From Chengkuizengella axinellae (lineage in GTDB: Bacteria; Bacillota; Bacilli; Paenibacillales; KCTC-33759), in the NCBI RefSeq assembly GCF_030730905.1, contig NZ_JAVAMP010000024.1:1-42979 (forward strand): a DNA stretch of 42,979 bases, given 5' to 3'. The notes beneath the pieces were generated by a model. The model was not told the origin of the DNA. It searched no databases and worked only from the letters and a program-made list of their open reading frames with translations. Every line of letters starts with the position of its first letter. The stretch's first letter is position 1. This document shows positions 8,290 through 19,174 of this stretch, piece by piece. The position numbers were made by a program, and so were the translations under genes.

Positions 8290-8979
8290 ATGAACTTTGC
8301 AGTTCTAGTATTCCCAGGATCTAATTGTGATATTGACTGTTATAATGCGGTCGAAGATACAGTTGGGCAATCTGTAGATTATGTATGGCATACAGCGGCA
8401 GACCTTTCAAAATATGATTGTATCATTTTACCTGGCGGTTTCTCTTATGGAGACTATTTAAGAAGTGGTGCAATTTCTAGATTTGCGCCTGTGATGAATG
8501 AGGTAGTAAAAGCTGCAGAACAAGGAAAATACATTATTGGCATATGTAATGGATTCCAAATTTTATTAGAGTCCGGATTACTGCCTGGAGCGATGAGAAG
8601 AAACAATACTGTAAAGTTCCGCTGTCATCACAGCAATCTGAAAGTGCAAAACAATACGAATCCATTTACACAGGAATATAAATTGGGAGAAGTGATTGAT
8701 ATCCCAATCGCACATATGGAAGGAAACTACTATTGTGATGAGAATACGTTGGCTTCATTAAAAGAAAACAATCAAATTGTTTTCACTTATGAAGGTGACA
8801 ATCCAAATGGATCAGTGGCAGATATCGCTGGCATTTGCAATGAAAAAGGAAACGTGCTTGGCATGATGCCTCATCCGGAACGAGCTGTTCACGATATATT
8901 AGGATCAGCAGATGGTAAAAAAATGTTTACATCAGTTTTAAGTGCATGGAGGGAAAAAAATGGCGTTGCAATCGGTTAA
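8290..8979 (+). CDS. purQ: FGAR amidotransferase glutaminase subunit PurQ
   Basis: This class I glutamine amidotransferase hydrolyses glutamine and passes ammonia to PurL. The 229-residue protein starts [16 protein letters not shown]. The nucleophile motif GICNGFQ lies near residue 86, and the catalytic His-Glu pair lies in MPHPERAV near the C-terminus. ATG at 8290 is chosen because AAGGAGG sits ten bases ahead; an upstream in-frame TTG at 8266 would precede that site. The end overlaps purL by 20 bases. Confidence 0.97.
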   Translation: MNFAVLVFPGSNCDIDCYNAVEDTVGQSVDYVWHTAADLSKYDCIILPGGFSYGDYLRSGAISRFAPVMNEVVKAAEQGKYIIGICNGFQILLESGLLPGAMRRNNTVKFRCHHSNLKVQNNTNPFTQEYKLGEVIDIPIAHMEGNYYCDENTLASLKENNQIVFTYEGDNPNGSVADIAGICNEKGNVLGMMPHPERAVHDILGSADGKKMFTSVLSAWREKNGVAIG

Positions 8980-11200
8980 AGAACCAACAGTAGAACAAAT
9001 TGCAGATCAGAAAATCTATCAACAGTTTGGGGTTACAGATGAGGAATTCGAAAAAATATGTGGTTTTTTAGGCCGTAAACCGAACTACACAGAAATTGGT
9101 GTATTCAGCGTGATGTGGTCAGAGCACTGTTCATATAAAACGTCCAAGCCTATTTTAAGAAAATTCCCGACAACAGGAGAACGTGTACTCATGGGTCCTG
9201 GGGAAGGTGCTGGAATCGTAGATATTGGAGATAATCAAGCAGTTGTATTTAAAATTGAGAGCCATAACCATCCTTCCGCTGTAGAGCCATATCAAGGGGC
9301 TGCAACAGGTGTTGGTGGTATCATTCGTGATATTTTTTCCATGGGAGCTCGTCCGATTGCTTTATTAAACTCTTTAAGATTCGGAGATTTGAACAATGAC
9401 CGAGTGAAATATTTATTTGAACATGTCGTAGAAGGAATTGCAGGATACGGAAACTGCATCGGGATTCCAACAGTAGGTGGAGAAGTTAATTTTGATGATA
9501 GTTATGAGGGGAATCCACTAGTCAATGCTATGTGTGTTGGATTGATCGATCATGATCAAATTCAAAAAGGAGTAGCGGAAGGTGTAGGAAATCCAGTGTT
9601 TTATGTTGGACCTGCAACTGGACGTGATGGAATCCATGGTGCTACATTTTCATCAGAGGAATTAACAGAGGAAACACAAGCTAAGCGCTCTGCTGTGCAA
9701 GTTGGAGACCCATTTATGGAAAAGCTTGTGATGGAAGCATGCCTTGAGTTGATCGATTCAGGTATTGTACTCGGTATTCAAGATATGGGAGCAGCTGGTT
9801 TAACATGCTCTAGCTCTGAGATGGCGAGTAAAGCAGGAAACGGAATGGAATTGTATTTGGATCAAGTGCCTCAGCGTGAAGAAGGAATGACACCTTACGA
9901 GATGATGTTGTCAGAATCTCAAGAGCGGATGTTATTTGTCATTAAACCTGAACATGAAGAGCAAGCCGTTAATATTTTCAAACGTTGGGGATTAGATTGT
10001 CCTAAGGTTGGAAAAGTTACAAATGACGGAAGTTTGAAGTTGTTCCATCATAGAGAGCTTGTTGCGGACATGCCAGTAACAGCTTTAGTTGATGAATGTC
10101 CTGTGTACAATAAACCTTCAAAGGTGCCGGAATATTACGAGAGCAATCAAAATCTAGAGCTTACCTATGAAGAAGTGGTGGATTTAAATCAAGCCTTAAA
10201 GGATGTTCTAGCATCTCCTACGGTTGCAAGTAAGGAATGGGTATATAATCAATATGATTATATGGTACGCACAAGCACAGCGGTACAACCTGGGTCAGAT
10301 GCTGCTGTTGTAACGATTCGCGGTACACGTAAAGCTTTAGCGATGACAACAGATTGTAACAGCCGTTTTGTTTACTTGGATCCAGAGGTAGGTGGGAAAA
10401 TCGCGACAAGTGAAGCAGCTAGAAACATCGTATGCTCAGGTGCTGAACCACTTGCGATTACAGACAATTTGAATTTCGGAAATCCAGACAAACCAGAAAT
10501 CTTCTGGCAGCTGGATCAATCAGCAGAGGGTATTGCTGAAGCGTGTAACGTATTAAATACACCTGTTATTGGTGGTAACGTAAGTTTATACAATGAAAAC
10601 AGCAAGGGTGCTATCAACCCTACGCCAGTGATCGGAATGGTTGGACTTGTGCATGATGTTGACCATATTACGACTCAAGGTTTTAAGAATGACGGAGATA
10701 TCATTTTCTTATTAGGTGAAACAAAGAACGAATTAGGTGGAAGTGAGTTCCAAAAGATTGTTCATGGACAAACGGAAGGAAAACCTCCTGTTTTAGACTT
10801 AAATACAGAAAAAAGATTATTAGATACAGTGCTTCAAGCGATTCAAAAAGGTTTTGTTGCATCTGCACATGATTTATCTGAAGGTGGTTTAGCAGTTGCA
10901 TTGTCAGAATCATGTATCAGTGGGGAAAAAGGTGCAGAGGTCAACTTTCAGTCTGATTTACGTCCAGATTTAGCTTTATTCAGTGAAAGTCAGTCTAGAA
11001 TTTTATTAACTGCTTCTGCTGAAGAAGTAGAGCAATTAGAACAGTGGCTTACAGAGCAAGCGGTACCTTATCAAATCATAGGGAAAGTAACAGGCAGCTC
11101 AAACCTTAACATCAAGGTTGACGGTCAACAAGCTATTCAGTCTTCAGTAGAACAACTAGAAAAGGTTTGGAAGGATGCGATTCCATGTCTTATGAAGTAA
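8960..11200 (+). CDS. purL: FGAM synthase large subunit PurL
   Basis: The 746-residue ATP-dependent subunit converts FGAR to FGAM using ammonia from PurQ. It is the small-type PurL that needs PurQ and PurS. Visible motifs include [67 protein letters not shown] and [18 protein letters not shown] at 8960 has GGAGGG six bases ahead; an ATG at 8942 is less likely. Length matches Bacillus PurL (about 742). It overlaps purQ at the start and purF at the end. Confidence 0.98.
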   Translation: MALQSVKEPTVEQIADQKIYQQFGVTDEEFEKICGFLGRKPNYTEIGVFSVMWSEHCSYKTSKPILRKFPTTGERVLMGPGEGAGIVDIGDNQAVVFKIESHNHPSAVEPYQGAATGVGGIIRDIFSMGARPIALLNSLRFGDLNNDRVKYLFEHVVEGIAGYGNCIGIPTVGGEVNFDDSYEGNPLVNAMCVGLIDHDQIQKGVAEGVGNPVFYVGPATGRDGIHGATFSSEELTEETQAKRSAVQVGDPFMEKLVMEACLELIDSGIVLGIQDMGAAGLTCSSSEMASKAGNGMELYLDQVPQREEGMTPYEMMLSESQERMLFVIKPEHEEQAVNIFKRWGLDCPKVGKVTNDGSLKLFHHRELVADMPVTALVDECPVYNKPSKVPEYYESNQNLELTYEEVVDLNQALKDVLASPTVASKEWVYNQYDYMVRTSTAVQPGSDAAVVTIRGTRKALAMTTDCNSRFVYLDPEVGGKIATSEAARNIVCSGAEPLAITDNLNFGNPDKPEIFWQLDQSAEGIAEACNVLNTPVIGGNVSLYNENSKGAINPTPVIGMVGLVHDVDHITTQGFKNDGDIIFLLGETKNELGGSEFQKIVHGQTEGKPPVLDLNTEKRLLDTVLQAIQKGFVASAHDLSEGGLAVALSESCISGEKGAEVNFQSDLRPDLALFSESQSRILLTASAEEVEQLEQWLTEQAVPYQIIGKVTGSSNLNIKVDGQQAIQSSVEQLEKVWKDAIPCLMK

Positions 11201-12624
11201 AATACCCACTTTGGACAGGCAATTATTACAACGAAGGGATGGACCCTGAATTTTTTGATAAGTTAAAAGAGGAATGTGGAGTCTTTGGTGTGTTTGGACA
11301 CGCCGAGGCTTCTTTCCTATCTTATTATGGTCTTCATTCCTTGCAGCATAGAGGACAGGAAAGTGCGGGGATTTGTACATCAGACGGCTCTCAATTTCAC
11401 TACCACAGAGGTATGGGGTTAGTGAAAGAGACCTTTGAAAATGATAAACTTCTTGAATTATCAGGTTCTATTGGAATCGGTCATGTCCGTTATTCGACAT
11501 CAGGTGAAAGTGGAATCAACAATGCTCAACCTCTCGTATTTAAATATAAAGAAGGCGACTTAGCACTTGCAACGAACGGAAATTTGGTGAATGCACCAGA
11601 AATAAGAAAAAAACTTGAGCAGCAAGGCTCTATTTTTCAAACTACAAGTGATACTGAAGTTGTTGCCCATTTAATTGCGAGATCCAAACATGAAAAACTA
11701 GAAGATGCAGTGAAGGAAGCTTTACAACAAGTAGAAGGAGCTTATGCGTTTCTTTTTATGACTCAAAAGAAACTAATAGCCGCATTAGACCCTCATGGGT
11801 TACGTCCTTTTGCAATGGGACAGCTTGGGGATGCTTTTCTCTTCACTTCAGAAACCTGTGCGTTTGATTCTGTGGGGGCAACAGCAATACGTGATCTAAA
11901 CCCAGGTGAAATGATTATTTTAGATGAGAACGGAATGAGAGAAGATCGATTCTCTGAACCTAAACAAAGAGCTTTATGTTCTATGGAATATATCTACTTT
12001 GCACGTCCAGACAGTGACATTGAGAACAATAACATCCATACAGTACGTAAGCAAATGGGTAGACAGTTGGCAATCGAATCTTTTACGGATGCAGATGTAG
12101 TAACAGGTGTTCCAGATTCCAGTATTTCAGCAGCAATTGGGTTTGCAGAACAAACGGGAATTCCTTATGAATTAGGATTAATTAAAAATAGATATACAGG
12201 CAGAACATTTATTCAACCAAATCAAGAGCTTCGTGAGCAAGGTGTTAAAATGAAGTTGAGTGCGGTTCGTAAAGTAGTTGAAGGAAAAAGAGTCATTATG
12301 ATTGATGATTCTATCGTTCGTGGCACAACAAGCAGAAGAATTGTCAATTTGCTGCGTGAAGCAGGAGCAACAGAAGTTCATGTTAGAATCAGTTCTCCTC
12401 CTTTCCAAAACCCTTGTTTTTATGGGATTGATACACCAAGTAGAGAAGAATTGATTGCTTCTTCTAAGTCAGTTGAAGAAATCAGACAAACCATCAATGC
12501 GGATTCACTTTACTTTTTAAGCCAAGAAGGATTAATTAAATCAGCAGGAAAAGAAGTGAGCACGCATGGGATGTGTTTCGCTTGTTTTGATGAGAAATAC
12601 CCAACGAAAGTACCTTCTTGTTAA
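11185..12624 (+). CDS. purF: Amidophosphoribosyltransferase PurF
   Basis: PurF makes phosphoribosylamine from PRPP and glutamine, the first committed step. The 479-residue precursor has its catalytic Cys at position 31 in LKEECGVFG, so a 30-residue propeptide must be removed; the B. subtilis propeptide is 11 residues. Also visible are [11 protein letters not shown], the PRPP loop [14 protein letters not shown], and cysteines in [16 protein letters not shown] and MCFACFD that fit the iron-sulfur site. ATG at 11185 follows GGAAGGA and overlaps the purL end by 16 bases. ATG at 11239 would give a 12-residue propeptide and cannot be excluded. Confidence 0.96.
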   Translation: MSYEVKYPLWTGNYYNEGMDPEFFDKLKEECGVFGVFGHAEASFLSYYGLHSLQHRGQESAGICTSDGSQFHYHRGMGLVKETFENDKLLELSGSIGIGHVRYSTSGESGINNAQPLVFKYKEGDLALATNGNLVNAPEIRKKLEQQGSIFQTTSDTEVVAHLIARSKHEKLEDAVKEALQQVEGAYAFLFMTQKKLIAALDPHGLRPFAMGQLGDAFLFTSETCAFDSVGATAIRDLNPGEMIILDENGMREDRFSEPKQRALCSMEYIYFARPDSDIENNNIHTVRKQMGRQLAIESFTDADVVTGVPDSSISAAIGFAEQTGIPYELGLIKNRYTGRTFIQPNQELREQGVKMKLSAVRKVVEGKRVIMIDDSIVRGTTSRRIVNLLREAGATEVHVRISSPPFQNPCFYGIDTPSREELIASSKSVEEIRQTINADSLYFLSQEGLIKSAGKEVSTHGMCFACFDEKYPTKVPSC

Positions 12625-12705
12625 TAGATTTTTGTAATGTTTTAATGATTTTTTAGAAATATAAACATACTTTTGAATACATTTTGTTCTGAGGAGTGAG
12701 AGAAA

Positions 12706-13749
12706 ATGTCCGATGCTTACAAACAAGCTGGTGTAGACATTAATGCTGGTAATGAAGCGGTTGAACGAATGAAAAAACACGTAAAAAACACATTTCGTCC
12801 AGAGGTGTTAACAGATCTTGGTGGATTCGGTGGTTTATTTTCATTAAATAAAGAAAAGTATGAGGAACCTATCCTTGTATCTGGCACAGATGGTGTAGGC
12901 ACAAAGTTAAAACTTGCTTTTGCAATGAATAAGCATGACACAATTGGCATCGATGCTGTAGCAATGTGTGTGAACGATATTATTGTTCAAGGAGCGGAAC
13001 CTTTATTCTTCTTAGACTATTTAGCTTGTGATAAAGTCGTACCTGAAAAAATAGAATCCATTGTTAAAGGGATTGCTGACGGTTGTAAACAATCTGGTTG
13101 TGCTTTAATCGGTGGGGAAACAGCAGAAATGCCAGGCATGTACTCTGAAGGTGAATATGATATAGCTGGTTTTGTTGTAGGAGTAGTAGATAAAAAGAAA
13201 ATGATAGATGGCTCTACGATTCAAGATGGAGACGTTGTACTTGGTTTAGCATCTAGCGGGGTGCACAGCAACGGTTTTTCATTAGTTCGCAAATTGTTGC
13301 TTGAGGATGCTGGATTTCAATTAGATGATCACATAGAAGAATTGGACGGCAAACTTGGTGATGTGCTCTTAACACCGACGAAATTGTATGTGAAGCCTGT
13401 TTTATCCATGTTGGAGAAAGTTCAATTAAAAGGGTTATCACATATTACGGGTGGCGGATTTATCGAGAACATTCCTCGTGTTTTACCTGAAGGTGTGAAT
13501 GTGGATATTAAGGATGGTGCATGGGATATACCTGCTATCTTCTCATTATTGCAAAGTAAAGGAAACATTAGTAAAGCGGATATGTTCCGTACCTTTAATA
13601 TGGGAATTGGTATGGTGATCGTAGTATCTGAGCGTGATGCAGACGAAGTAATCCGTATTGCAGAAGAACAAGGAGAATCAATATACCAGATTGGTAAGGT
13701 GACAAAAGGAACTCAAAAGGTCACCTTTAATGGAGATGAAATAGAATGA
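12706..13749 (+). CDS. purM: AIR synthetase PurM
   Basis: PurM closes the imidazole ring, turning FGAM into AIR with ATP. The 347-residue protein shows [14 protein letters not shown] near residue 64, [11 protein letters not shown] near residue 138, and [16 protein letters not shown] near residue 245, all conserved in the AIRS family. GAGGAGTGAG lies before the ATG. The gap to purF is 81 bases of AT-rich sequence with no strong structure. Its stop overlaps the purN start (ATGA). Confidence 0.98.
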   Translation: MSDAYKQAGVDINAGNEAVERMKKHVKNTFRPEVLTDLGGFGGLFSLNKEKYEEPILVSGTDGVGTKLKLAFAMNKHDTIGIDAVAMCVNDIIVQGAEPLFFLDYLACDKVVPEKIESIVKGIADGCKQSGCALIGGETAEMPGMYSEGEYDIAGFVVGVVDKKKMIDGSTIQDGDVVLGLASSGVHSNGFSLVRKLLLEDAGFQLDDHIEELDGKLGDVLLTPTKLYVKPVLSMLEKVQLKGLSHITGGGFIENIPRVLPEGVNVDIKDGAWDIPAIFSLLQSKGNISKADMFRTFNMGIGMVIVVSERDADEVIRIAEEQGESIYQIGKVTKGTQKVTFNGDEIE

Positions 13750-14369
13750 GTTCATTTCGCATAGCTGTATTTGCATCAGGAAGCGGGTCAAATTTTCAAG
13801 CGATTATAGATCATATTCAAGAGAAGAAGCTGGATCTGAGTATCGAGCTTCTTGTTTGTGACAAACCTGGGGCAAAAGTCATTGAGAGAGCAGAAATAGC
13901 CAATATCCCTGTTTTTGCATTTCGTCCTAAAGAATATGTTTCAAGGGAAGCATACGAGCAAGAGATCGTAAAAGAATTACAAAAGAAACAAATTGACCTC
14001 ATCGTACTAGCTGGATATATGCGTTTAGTAACAGATACTTTAGTTAAACCTTATTATGGAAAAATGATAAATATACATCCATCGCTCTTACCATCATTTC
14101 CAGGTTTGGATGCTATCGGACAAGCGTATGAGTATGGAGTAAAAGTAACAGGTGTAACAGTTCACTTCGTTGATAATGGAATGGACACAGGGCCAATTAT
14201 CAATCAGGAGTCAGTAATTATTGAAGAATCAGATACTTTAGAGCAGCTAGAGAATAACATCCATAAGGTTGAGCATCGGATTTATTCAGAAGTAATTGAT
14301 TGGATAGCTGAAGGTAGAGTTCAATTACAGGATAGGAAAGTAAATGTATTACCCCAAAAAGTGAATTGA
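13746..14369 (+). CDS. purN: GAR transformylase PurN
   Basis: This folate-dependent enzyme formylates GAR using 10-formyltetrahydrofolate. Motifs are [12 protein letters not shown] (residues 8-19), [13 protein letters not shown] with the catalytic His, and the [11 protein letters not shown] segment with the catalytic Asp. At 207 residues it is a little longer than most members (about 190-200). The last codons and the stop lie within the ACCCCAAAAAGTGAA repeat, so the C-terminal PQKVN is probably repeat-derived. It is translationally coupled to purM. Confidence 0.97.
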   Translation: MSSFRIAVFASGSGSNFQAIIDHIQEKKLDLSIELLVCDKPGAKVIERAEIANIPVFAFRPKEYVSREAYEQEIVKELQKKQIDLIVLAGYMRLVTDTLVKPYYGKMINIHPSLLPSFPGLDAIGQAYEYGVKVTGVTVHFVDNGMDTGPIINQESVIIEESDTLEQLENNIHKVEHRIYSEVIDWIAEGRVQLQDRKVNVLPQKVN

Positions 14370-14477
14370 AGTTTTATAGTATAACCTATTACTTTTCGGG
14401 GACCCCGGAATCTGAAAGTAGATCGAAAAAGTGAACAAGATTCAAGGATGATTATTCCGATTACTTTTCGGGGACCC
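14351..14477 (+). repeat. Two imperfect palindromic repeats between purN and purH
   Basis: The first unit runs from ACCCCAAAAAGTGAA (14351) to TTACTTTTCGGGGACCCC (about 14406), and its arms can pair over about 12 positions. The second runs from TCGAAAAAGTGAAC (about 14423) to ATTACTTTTCGGGGACCC (14477). The right arms are nearly identical over 18 bases and the left arms share GAAAAAGTGAA or AAAAAGTGAA. The first unit overlaps the end of purN. The pair looks like a REP-type palindrome that has duplicated. Confidence 0.6.
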
Positions 14478-14657
14478 ACATCTTTGGCAGATTAAAAACT
14501 AAAAATAGAGGAAAAAAATGGCCTTATTTTCAAATAAATTCATACTTATTCAAACGACATGAACTTATACCCATCAGACTCTTTCTTTTAGACGGAGAAG
14601 AGCCTATTGTTACGGGCATAACATAAATAAATTCAATTTACAGGGAGGAAAAAACAA

Positions 14658-16199
14658 GTGAGCATAAAAAGAGCATTGATCAGTGTATCGGACAAAACAG
14701 GTATTGTAGAATTTGCTGATCAGTTATCCAAATTAGGAGTAGAGATCATTTCAACTGGAGGAACGAAAAAACTATTAGAAGAAAGTGGTGTACCTGTTAT
14801 CGGTATTTCCGAGGTTACAGGTTTTCCTGAAGTATTGGATGGCAGAGTAAAAACCCTTCATCCAGCAGTACACAGCGGACTACTAGCAGTACGTGACAGC
14901 GAAAAACATCAACAGCAAATGAAGGAGCTTGAATTAGATTACATCGATTTAGTTGTTGTAAACCTATATCCTTTCCAGCAAACGATAGAAAAACCAGATG
15001 TGACTTACGAGGATGCAATCGAAAACATCGATATCGGTGGACCAACGATGTTAAGATCTGCAGCAAAAAATCATGCGTTTGTATCCGTTGTAGTAGACTC
15101 CAACGATTATGCTGAAGTGATCGAACAGATTAAAAGCAGTGAAGATACAACACTTGAAACTAGAAAAAAACTAGCAGCAAAAGTATTTCGTCATACTGCC
15201 GCATACGATTCCCTTATTTCAAACTACCTTTCTCAACAAATGGGTGAAGAGTTTCCAGAGAGATATACGGTGACTTATGAAAAAGTACAAGATTTGCGCT
15301 ATGGAGAAAATCCTCATCAAAAAGCAGCATTCTACCGTAAACCATTAGCAGATGAAGGTAATATTACAACGGCCGAAAAATTACATGGAAAAGAGCTTTC
15401 CTACAACAATATCAACGATGCTAATGCGGCTCTGCAAATTTTAAAAGAGTTTAATGAACCAGCAGTAATAGCCGTAAAACATATGAACCCTTGTGGAGTA
15501 GGCATTGGGGAAACGATTGAAGGGGCATATCAAAAAGCTTATGAAGCAGATCCAGTATCTATTTTTGGTGGGATAGTAGCTTTTAACCGTGAGATCGGAA
15601 AAGAAATAGCAGAAAAACTACATGAGATTTTCTTAGAAATCATCATCGCACCTAGTTATACTGAAGAAGCAATAGAAGTGTTAACTCAAAAGAAAAACAT
15701 TCGTTTATTGAAATTAGGTGCAGCAAAGCAAGACAACAAACAAGATCAAATCATTACTTCCGTAGATGATGGAATGTTGATTCAAGATAATGATACACAT
15801 CAATTGAAAGATGAAGATATTAAGGTTGTGACTGATCGTCAACCAACTGAGGAAGAATTAAAACAATTATTATTTGGTTGGAAGGTTGTCAAACATGTGA
15901 AGTCCAATGCTATTGTATTAGCAAACGACAATATGACTATCGGAGTAGGTGCTGGACAAATGAATCGTGTTGGAGCTGCGAATATTGCGATTGAGCAAGC
16001 AGGAGAAAAAGCACAAGGTTCAATTTTGGCATCTGATGCATTTTTCCCAATGGGGGACACATTAGAATTAGCTGCAAAGGCTGGTATTAAGGCAGTCATT
16101 CAACCAGGTGGTTCAATTCGTGATGAAGAATCTATAAAGGTAGCGAATGAGCATGGTATTGCGATGGTTGTTACAGGTGTGAGACATTTTAAACACTAG
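14658..16199 (+). CDS. purH: Bifunctional AICAR transformylase / IMP cyclohydrolase PurH
   Basis: The 513-residue enzyme performs the last two steps to IMP. The N-terminal cyclohydrolase domain shows STGGTKKLLEESG, GRVKTLHPAVHSGLLA, LVVVNLYPFQ and NIDIGGPTMLRSAAKN. The C-terminal transformylase domain shows RYGENPHQ, AVKHMNPCGVG with the catalytic Lys-His pair, and ASDAFFPMGDTLELAAKAGIKA. The start is GTG at 14658 with AGGGAGG about nine bases ahead. It is separated from purN by 288 bases that contain the repeats. Confidence 0.97.
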   Translation: MSIKRALISVSDKTGIVEFADQLSKLGVEIISTGGTKKLLEESGVPVIGISEVTGFPEVLDGRVKTLHPAVHSGLLAVRDSEKHQQQMKELELDYIDLVVVNLYPFQQTIEKPDVTYEDAIENIDIGGPTMLRSAAKNHAFVSVVVDSNDYAEVIEQIKSSEDTTLETRKKLAAKVFRHTAAYDSLISNYLSQQMGEEFPERYTVTYEKVQDLRYGENPHQKAAFYRKPLADEGNITTAEKLHGKELSYNNINDANAALQILKEFNEPAVIAVKHMNPCGVGIGETIEGAYQKAYEADPVSIFGGIVAFNREIGKEIAEKLHEIFLEIIIAPSYTEEAIEVLTQKKNIRLLKLGAAKQDNKQDQIITSVDDGMLIQDNDTHQLKDEDIKVVTDRQPTEEELKQLLFGWKVVKHVKSNAIVLANDNMTIGVGAGQMNRVGAANIAIEQAGEKAQGSILASDAFFPMGDTLELAAKAGIKAVIQPGGSIRDEESIKVANEHGIAMVVTGVRHFKH

Positions 16200-16288
16200 G
16201 AAATAGATAATATAATAATGTGTAACTTCAAATAATCTCATAAATGGTATACAGTGTTGTTTATCATTTTGAATAGGGGGTAAAAAAA

Positions 16289-17560
16289 TTGAAAGTTCTT
16301 GTTATAGGTAGAGGCGGAAGAGAACATACGATTATTTGGGCATTAAATAAAAGTCCAAAAGTAGAGAAGATATATTGTGCTCCAGGAAACGCGGGGATTG
16401 CTGAATTAGCTGAATGTGTGGATATTAATGAACACAGCTTTGAAGAGTTAGGAAACTTTGCAATAGACAATAACATTGATTTCGTTGTTGTTGGACCAGA
16501 GGACCCTCTTTTTGCAGGTATTGTGGATTATTTTGAAGAAAAGAACATCCCAGTGTTTGGACCTAGAAAAAATGCAGCAATTATCGAAGGAAGTAAAGTA
16601 TTTACTAAAGACCTAATGAAAAAATACAACATTCCTACAGCAGTATATGAATCCTTTGATTCTTATGAAAATGCACTTCAATATTTACATGAACAAAAAG
16701 TGCCTATTGTAATTAAAGCGGATGGTTTGGCAGCAGGTAAGGGTGTGATTGTTGCACAGACTATGGAAGAAGCAGAAGCGGCTTTAAAAGACATGATGCT
16801 GGACAAGGTGTTTGGTGAGGCTGGTAATAATGTAGTTATTGAAGAGTTTTTGCAGGGTCAAGAGATGTCAATCTTAGCGTTTGTGGATGGAGAAGTTGTG
16901 CGTCCTATGGTTCCATCTCAGGATCATAAACCAATATTTGATGGCGATAAAGGACCAAATACAGGAGGAATGGGAACTTATTCACCTGTCCCTCATATTC
17001 CACAGGCTGTTGTGGATGAAGCGATTGAAACGATTCTTATTCCAGCTGCAAAAGCAATGGTGAGTGAAGGAAGAACCTTCAAAGGCATTTTATATGCTGG
17101 TCTTATGATTACGGAAAATGGACCAAAAACAATTGAATTTAACTGTCGATTCGGCGATCCAGAAACGCAAGTGGTACTTCCGCGTTTACAATCAGATTTA
17201 GCAGAAATTTTCTTAGCGACGATAAATGGTACATTGCAGGACATAGAAATTAACTGGAGTGAAGAAGCTGCAGTTTGTGTAGTTTTATCTTCAGGTGGTT
17301 ATCCAGGTTCATATGAAAAAGGCATTCCAATGACAGGTTTGGATCAAGTAGAAGAATCCGTTGTTTTCCATGCTGGAACAGCGTTAAAGGACGGGAAAAT
17401 CGTCACAAATGGTGGACGTTTGGTAGGCGTGACTGCAACAGGAGCAGATATTGCAGGAGCAAGACAAAAAGTATATGCAGATGTTGAAAAAATTCAATAT
17501 GATGGAAAACACTATCGTACGGATATAGCACAAAAAGCACTAGTTGCACAACAATCATAG
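16289..17560 (+). CDS. purD: GAR synthetase PurD
   Basis: PurD ligates glycine to phosphoribosylamine with ATP, the second step of the pathway. The 423-residue ATP-grasp protein begins MKVLVIGRGGREHTIIW. It also shows VVGPEDPLFAGIVD, IKADGLAAGKGV, DHKPIFDGDKGPNTGGMGTYSP and NCRFGDPETQ. The start codon is TTG at 16289 with AGGGGG nine bases ahead. It is the last gene of the operon and is followed by a terminator about 30 bases after its stop. Confidence 0.97.
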   Translation: MKVLVIGRGGREHTIIWALNKSPKVEKIYCAPGNAGIAELAECVDINEHSFEELGNFAIDNNIDFVVVGPEDPLFAGIVDYFEEKNIPVFGPRKNAAIIEGSKVFTKDLMKKYNIPTAVYESFDSYENALQYLHEQKVPIVIKADGLAAGKGVIVAQTMEEAEAALKDMMLDKVFGEAGNNVVIEEFLQGQEMSILAFVDGEVVRPMVPSQDHKPIFDGDKGPNTGGMGTYSPVPHIPQAVVDEAIETILIPAAKAMVSEGRTFKGILYAGLMITENGPKTIEFNCRFGDPETQVVLPRLQSDLAEIFLATINGTLQDIEINWSEEAAVCVVLSSGGYPGSYEKGIPMTGLDQVEESVVFHAGTALKDGKIVTNGGRLVGVTATGADIAGARQKVYADVEKIQYDGKHYRTDIAQKALVAQQS

Positions 17561-17590
17561 TTAAGAGAAAAAAATGATATGAACCAAAAA

Positions 17591-17629
17591 AAGCTGGTGC
17601 TCACTATTAGTGGTAGCAGCAGTTTTTTT
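17591..17629 (+). terminator. Terminator of the purine operon
   Basis: AAGCTGGTGCTCACT and AGTGGTAGCAGC form an imperfect hairpin followed by seven T residues. A closely related hairpin occurs at 18103-18140, on the other side of the broken hydrolase gene. Confidence 0.7.
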
Positions 17630-17648
17630 GCATCTCAAGGAGGTAAAC

Positions 17649-18101
17649 ATGGGAGAATTATTAAACATTAATGGACATCAAATTTATGTAGAAACTCATG
17701 GTGATCCATCTGCACAACCTCTACTTTATTAACACGGAGGACCTGGAACTAGTTGCTATGATTTTATGCATTTTCAAGCTGAAAGATTAGGAAAATCTTT
17801 ATTTTTAATAGCTAGTGAAACTATAGATAGATTACCTCAGGCTCAAGTACATTTCAACAAATTACATACAGATCAAACAATGTACAAAAGTATGTTAGAT
17901 AAACTTCAAAAACTGCCTCACTCTTCACTAATCATTCATGGTAAATATGATCCTGTTCTCTGTGAACACCAACATGATTTCGTTATGAAGAATGTGAACA
18001 ATGCACAAATTATAACATATGATAAAAGTGCTCATTTTCCTAGAATTGCTGAACCTGATGGATATGCTGAGGAAGTTATTCAATATATTCAAGGTAAATA
18101 A
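17649..18101 (+). pseudogene. Broken alpha/beta hydrolase (proline iminopeptidase-like)
   Basis: The frame opens with AAGGAGG and an ATG at 17649, but a TAA at 17730 stops it after 27 codons, in the middle of what should read LLYLHGGPGTS, the oxyanion-hole motif of this family. The same frame then stays open to 18101. Only about 150 codons remain where about 280-300 are usual: the segment with the GxSxG nucleophile is missing, while HGKYDPVLC (catalytic Asp) and SAHFPRIAEPD (catalytic His) persist. A nonsense mutation plus an internal deletion is the simplest reading. No active hydrolase can be made. Confidence 0.85.
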
Positions 18102-18102
18102 C

Positions 18103-18140
18103 TAAAAAAGCTGTTACTCATTATCGTGTGTTACAGTTTT
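18103..18140 (+). terminator. Hairpin after the hydrolase pseudogene
   Basis: AAAAAGCTGTTACTCA and TGTGTTACAGTTTT pair imperfectly and end in four T residues. The sequence is similar to the pur operon terminator at 17591-17629, including the shared AAAAAGCTG and CTCA-TAT core, so the two look like copies of one element. Confidence 0.5.
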
Positions 18141-18440
18141 GTATCTAAAATCTTTGAATAATTAATTTATCCACAATTTCATCACATAACTGAATAAGTC
18201 CTTCCTCGTTTTCATTAATTAACTGTGTACAAATATATCAATGCTTAACATATCCACAGTCTTTAATAGGTTGTGATCTTATCTTGTAGGTTTTATAATC
18301 AAGTGATGGATTGAACTACCTTTTATTGATTAAGATTTATGTGATTAAAATCATAGTTGGAAAAGCAAAACATATAGATATATGGTAAAATACTATTATC
18401 TTGATTAATTTTTATGATTGAAAGTGAGGAGTTAAGTAAT
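18141..18440. other. AT-rich intergenic region before the BI-1 gene
   Basis: I find no gene here. The sequence is very AT-rich with stops in all frames. The strongest promoter-like part is near 18370-18400 (TATGGTAAAATACT), which may drive the downstream membrane protein gene. Confidence 0.4.
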
Positions 18441-19109
18441 ATGGAGTATCAGCAAAATCAAACATTTACAGGTGAATACGAGGATACTTATAATTATTCG
18501 TTTCATAAGTTGATGAGAATGTTTACAATCTCTCTACTGATCTCGTTTGTGGGAACTTTAGTTGGGACAAGAGTAGATCCAGTTTTAATGTTTCCGCTAG
18601 TGATTGTACAACTAGTAATGATTTTTGCTTCGATGTTTATTCGTCGTAGAGGGAAGCCAATCGGTTATGCATTTACGTATATTTTCTGTTTTATAAGTGG
18701 AATAACGTTGTATAGCGTTATCGGTGCTTATGTATCTCGAGGTGCAGGAGCAACAGTTACAACTGCATTATTGTTAACCGTATTAATTTTTGTTGGTTTG
18801 TCAGTATATGCTTATAATTCAAAAAGAGATTTTAGCTTTTTAGGCGGAATATTGATGGTTGGATTATTTGCATTAATTGGTTTGAGTTTAATTGGATTAT
18901 TTCTTCCAGGTTTAAACGATGGAGTAATGGGACTTGCTATTTCATTTGCAGGAATTTTAATTTTCTCAGGATTCATTCTCTATGATATTTCACGTTATAA
19001 ACATGGAGTACCAGATGAAATGATTCCTCTAGCAGTGCTTAGTTTATATTTAAGTTTTATCAACTTATTTTTATATTTATTGCAGTTTTTAGGTCTATCT
19101 AGAGACTAA
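18441..19109 (+). CDS. Bax inhibitor-1 / YccA family membrane protein
   Basis: A 222-residue protein with a hydrophilic N-terminus of about 30 residues (Asn/Gln/Tyr-rich), then seven closely spaced hydrophobic segments, as in BI-1 family proteins. The segment GFILYDISRYKHG near residue 175 contains the YD that is highly conserved in the family. ATG at 18441 is preferred to the upstream in-frame codon at 18414 because GTGAGGAG lies between them. Bacterial members such as YetJ are pH-sensitive calcium leak channels; that activity is plausible but not shown here. It appears monocistronic, ending at a terminator. Confidence 0.85.
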   Translation: MEYQQNQTFTGEYEDTYNYSFHKLMRMFTISLLISFVGTLVGTRVDPVLMFPLVIVQLVMIFASMFIRRRGKPIGYAFTYIFCFISGITLYSVIGAYVSRGAGATVTTALLLTVLIFVGLSVYAYNSKRDFSFLGGILMVGLFALIGLSLIGLFLPGLNDGVMGLAISFAGILIFSGFILYDISRYKHGVPDEMIPLAVLSLYLSFINLFLYLLQFLGLSRD

Positions 19110-19136
19110 TATTATAAAATGAATAAACAAATCAAG

Positions 19137-19165
19137 AAACGCTGTCAATAGGATGGCGTTTTTTT
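19137..19165 (+). terminator. Rho-independent terminator after the BI-1 gene
   Basis: AAACGCTGTC and GATGGCGTTT form a ten-pair stem with two G-U pairs around AATAG, and the stem is followed by further T residues. Confidence 0.8.
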
Positions 19166-19174
19166 GCAATTTAA

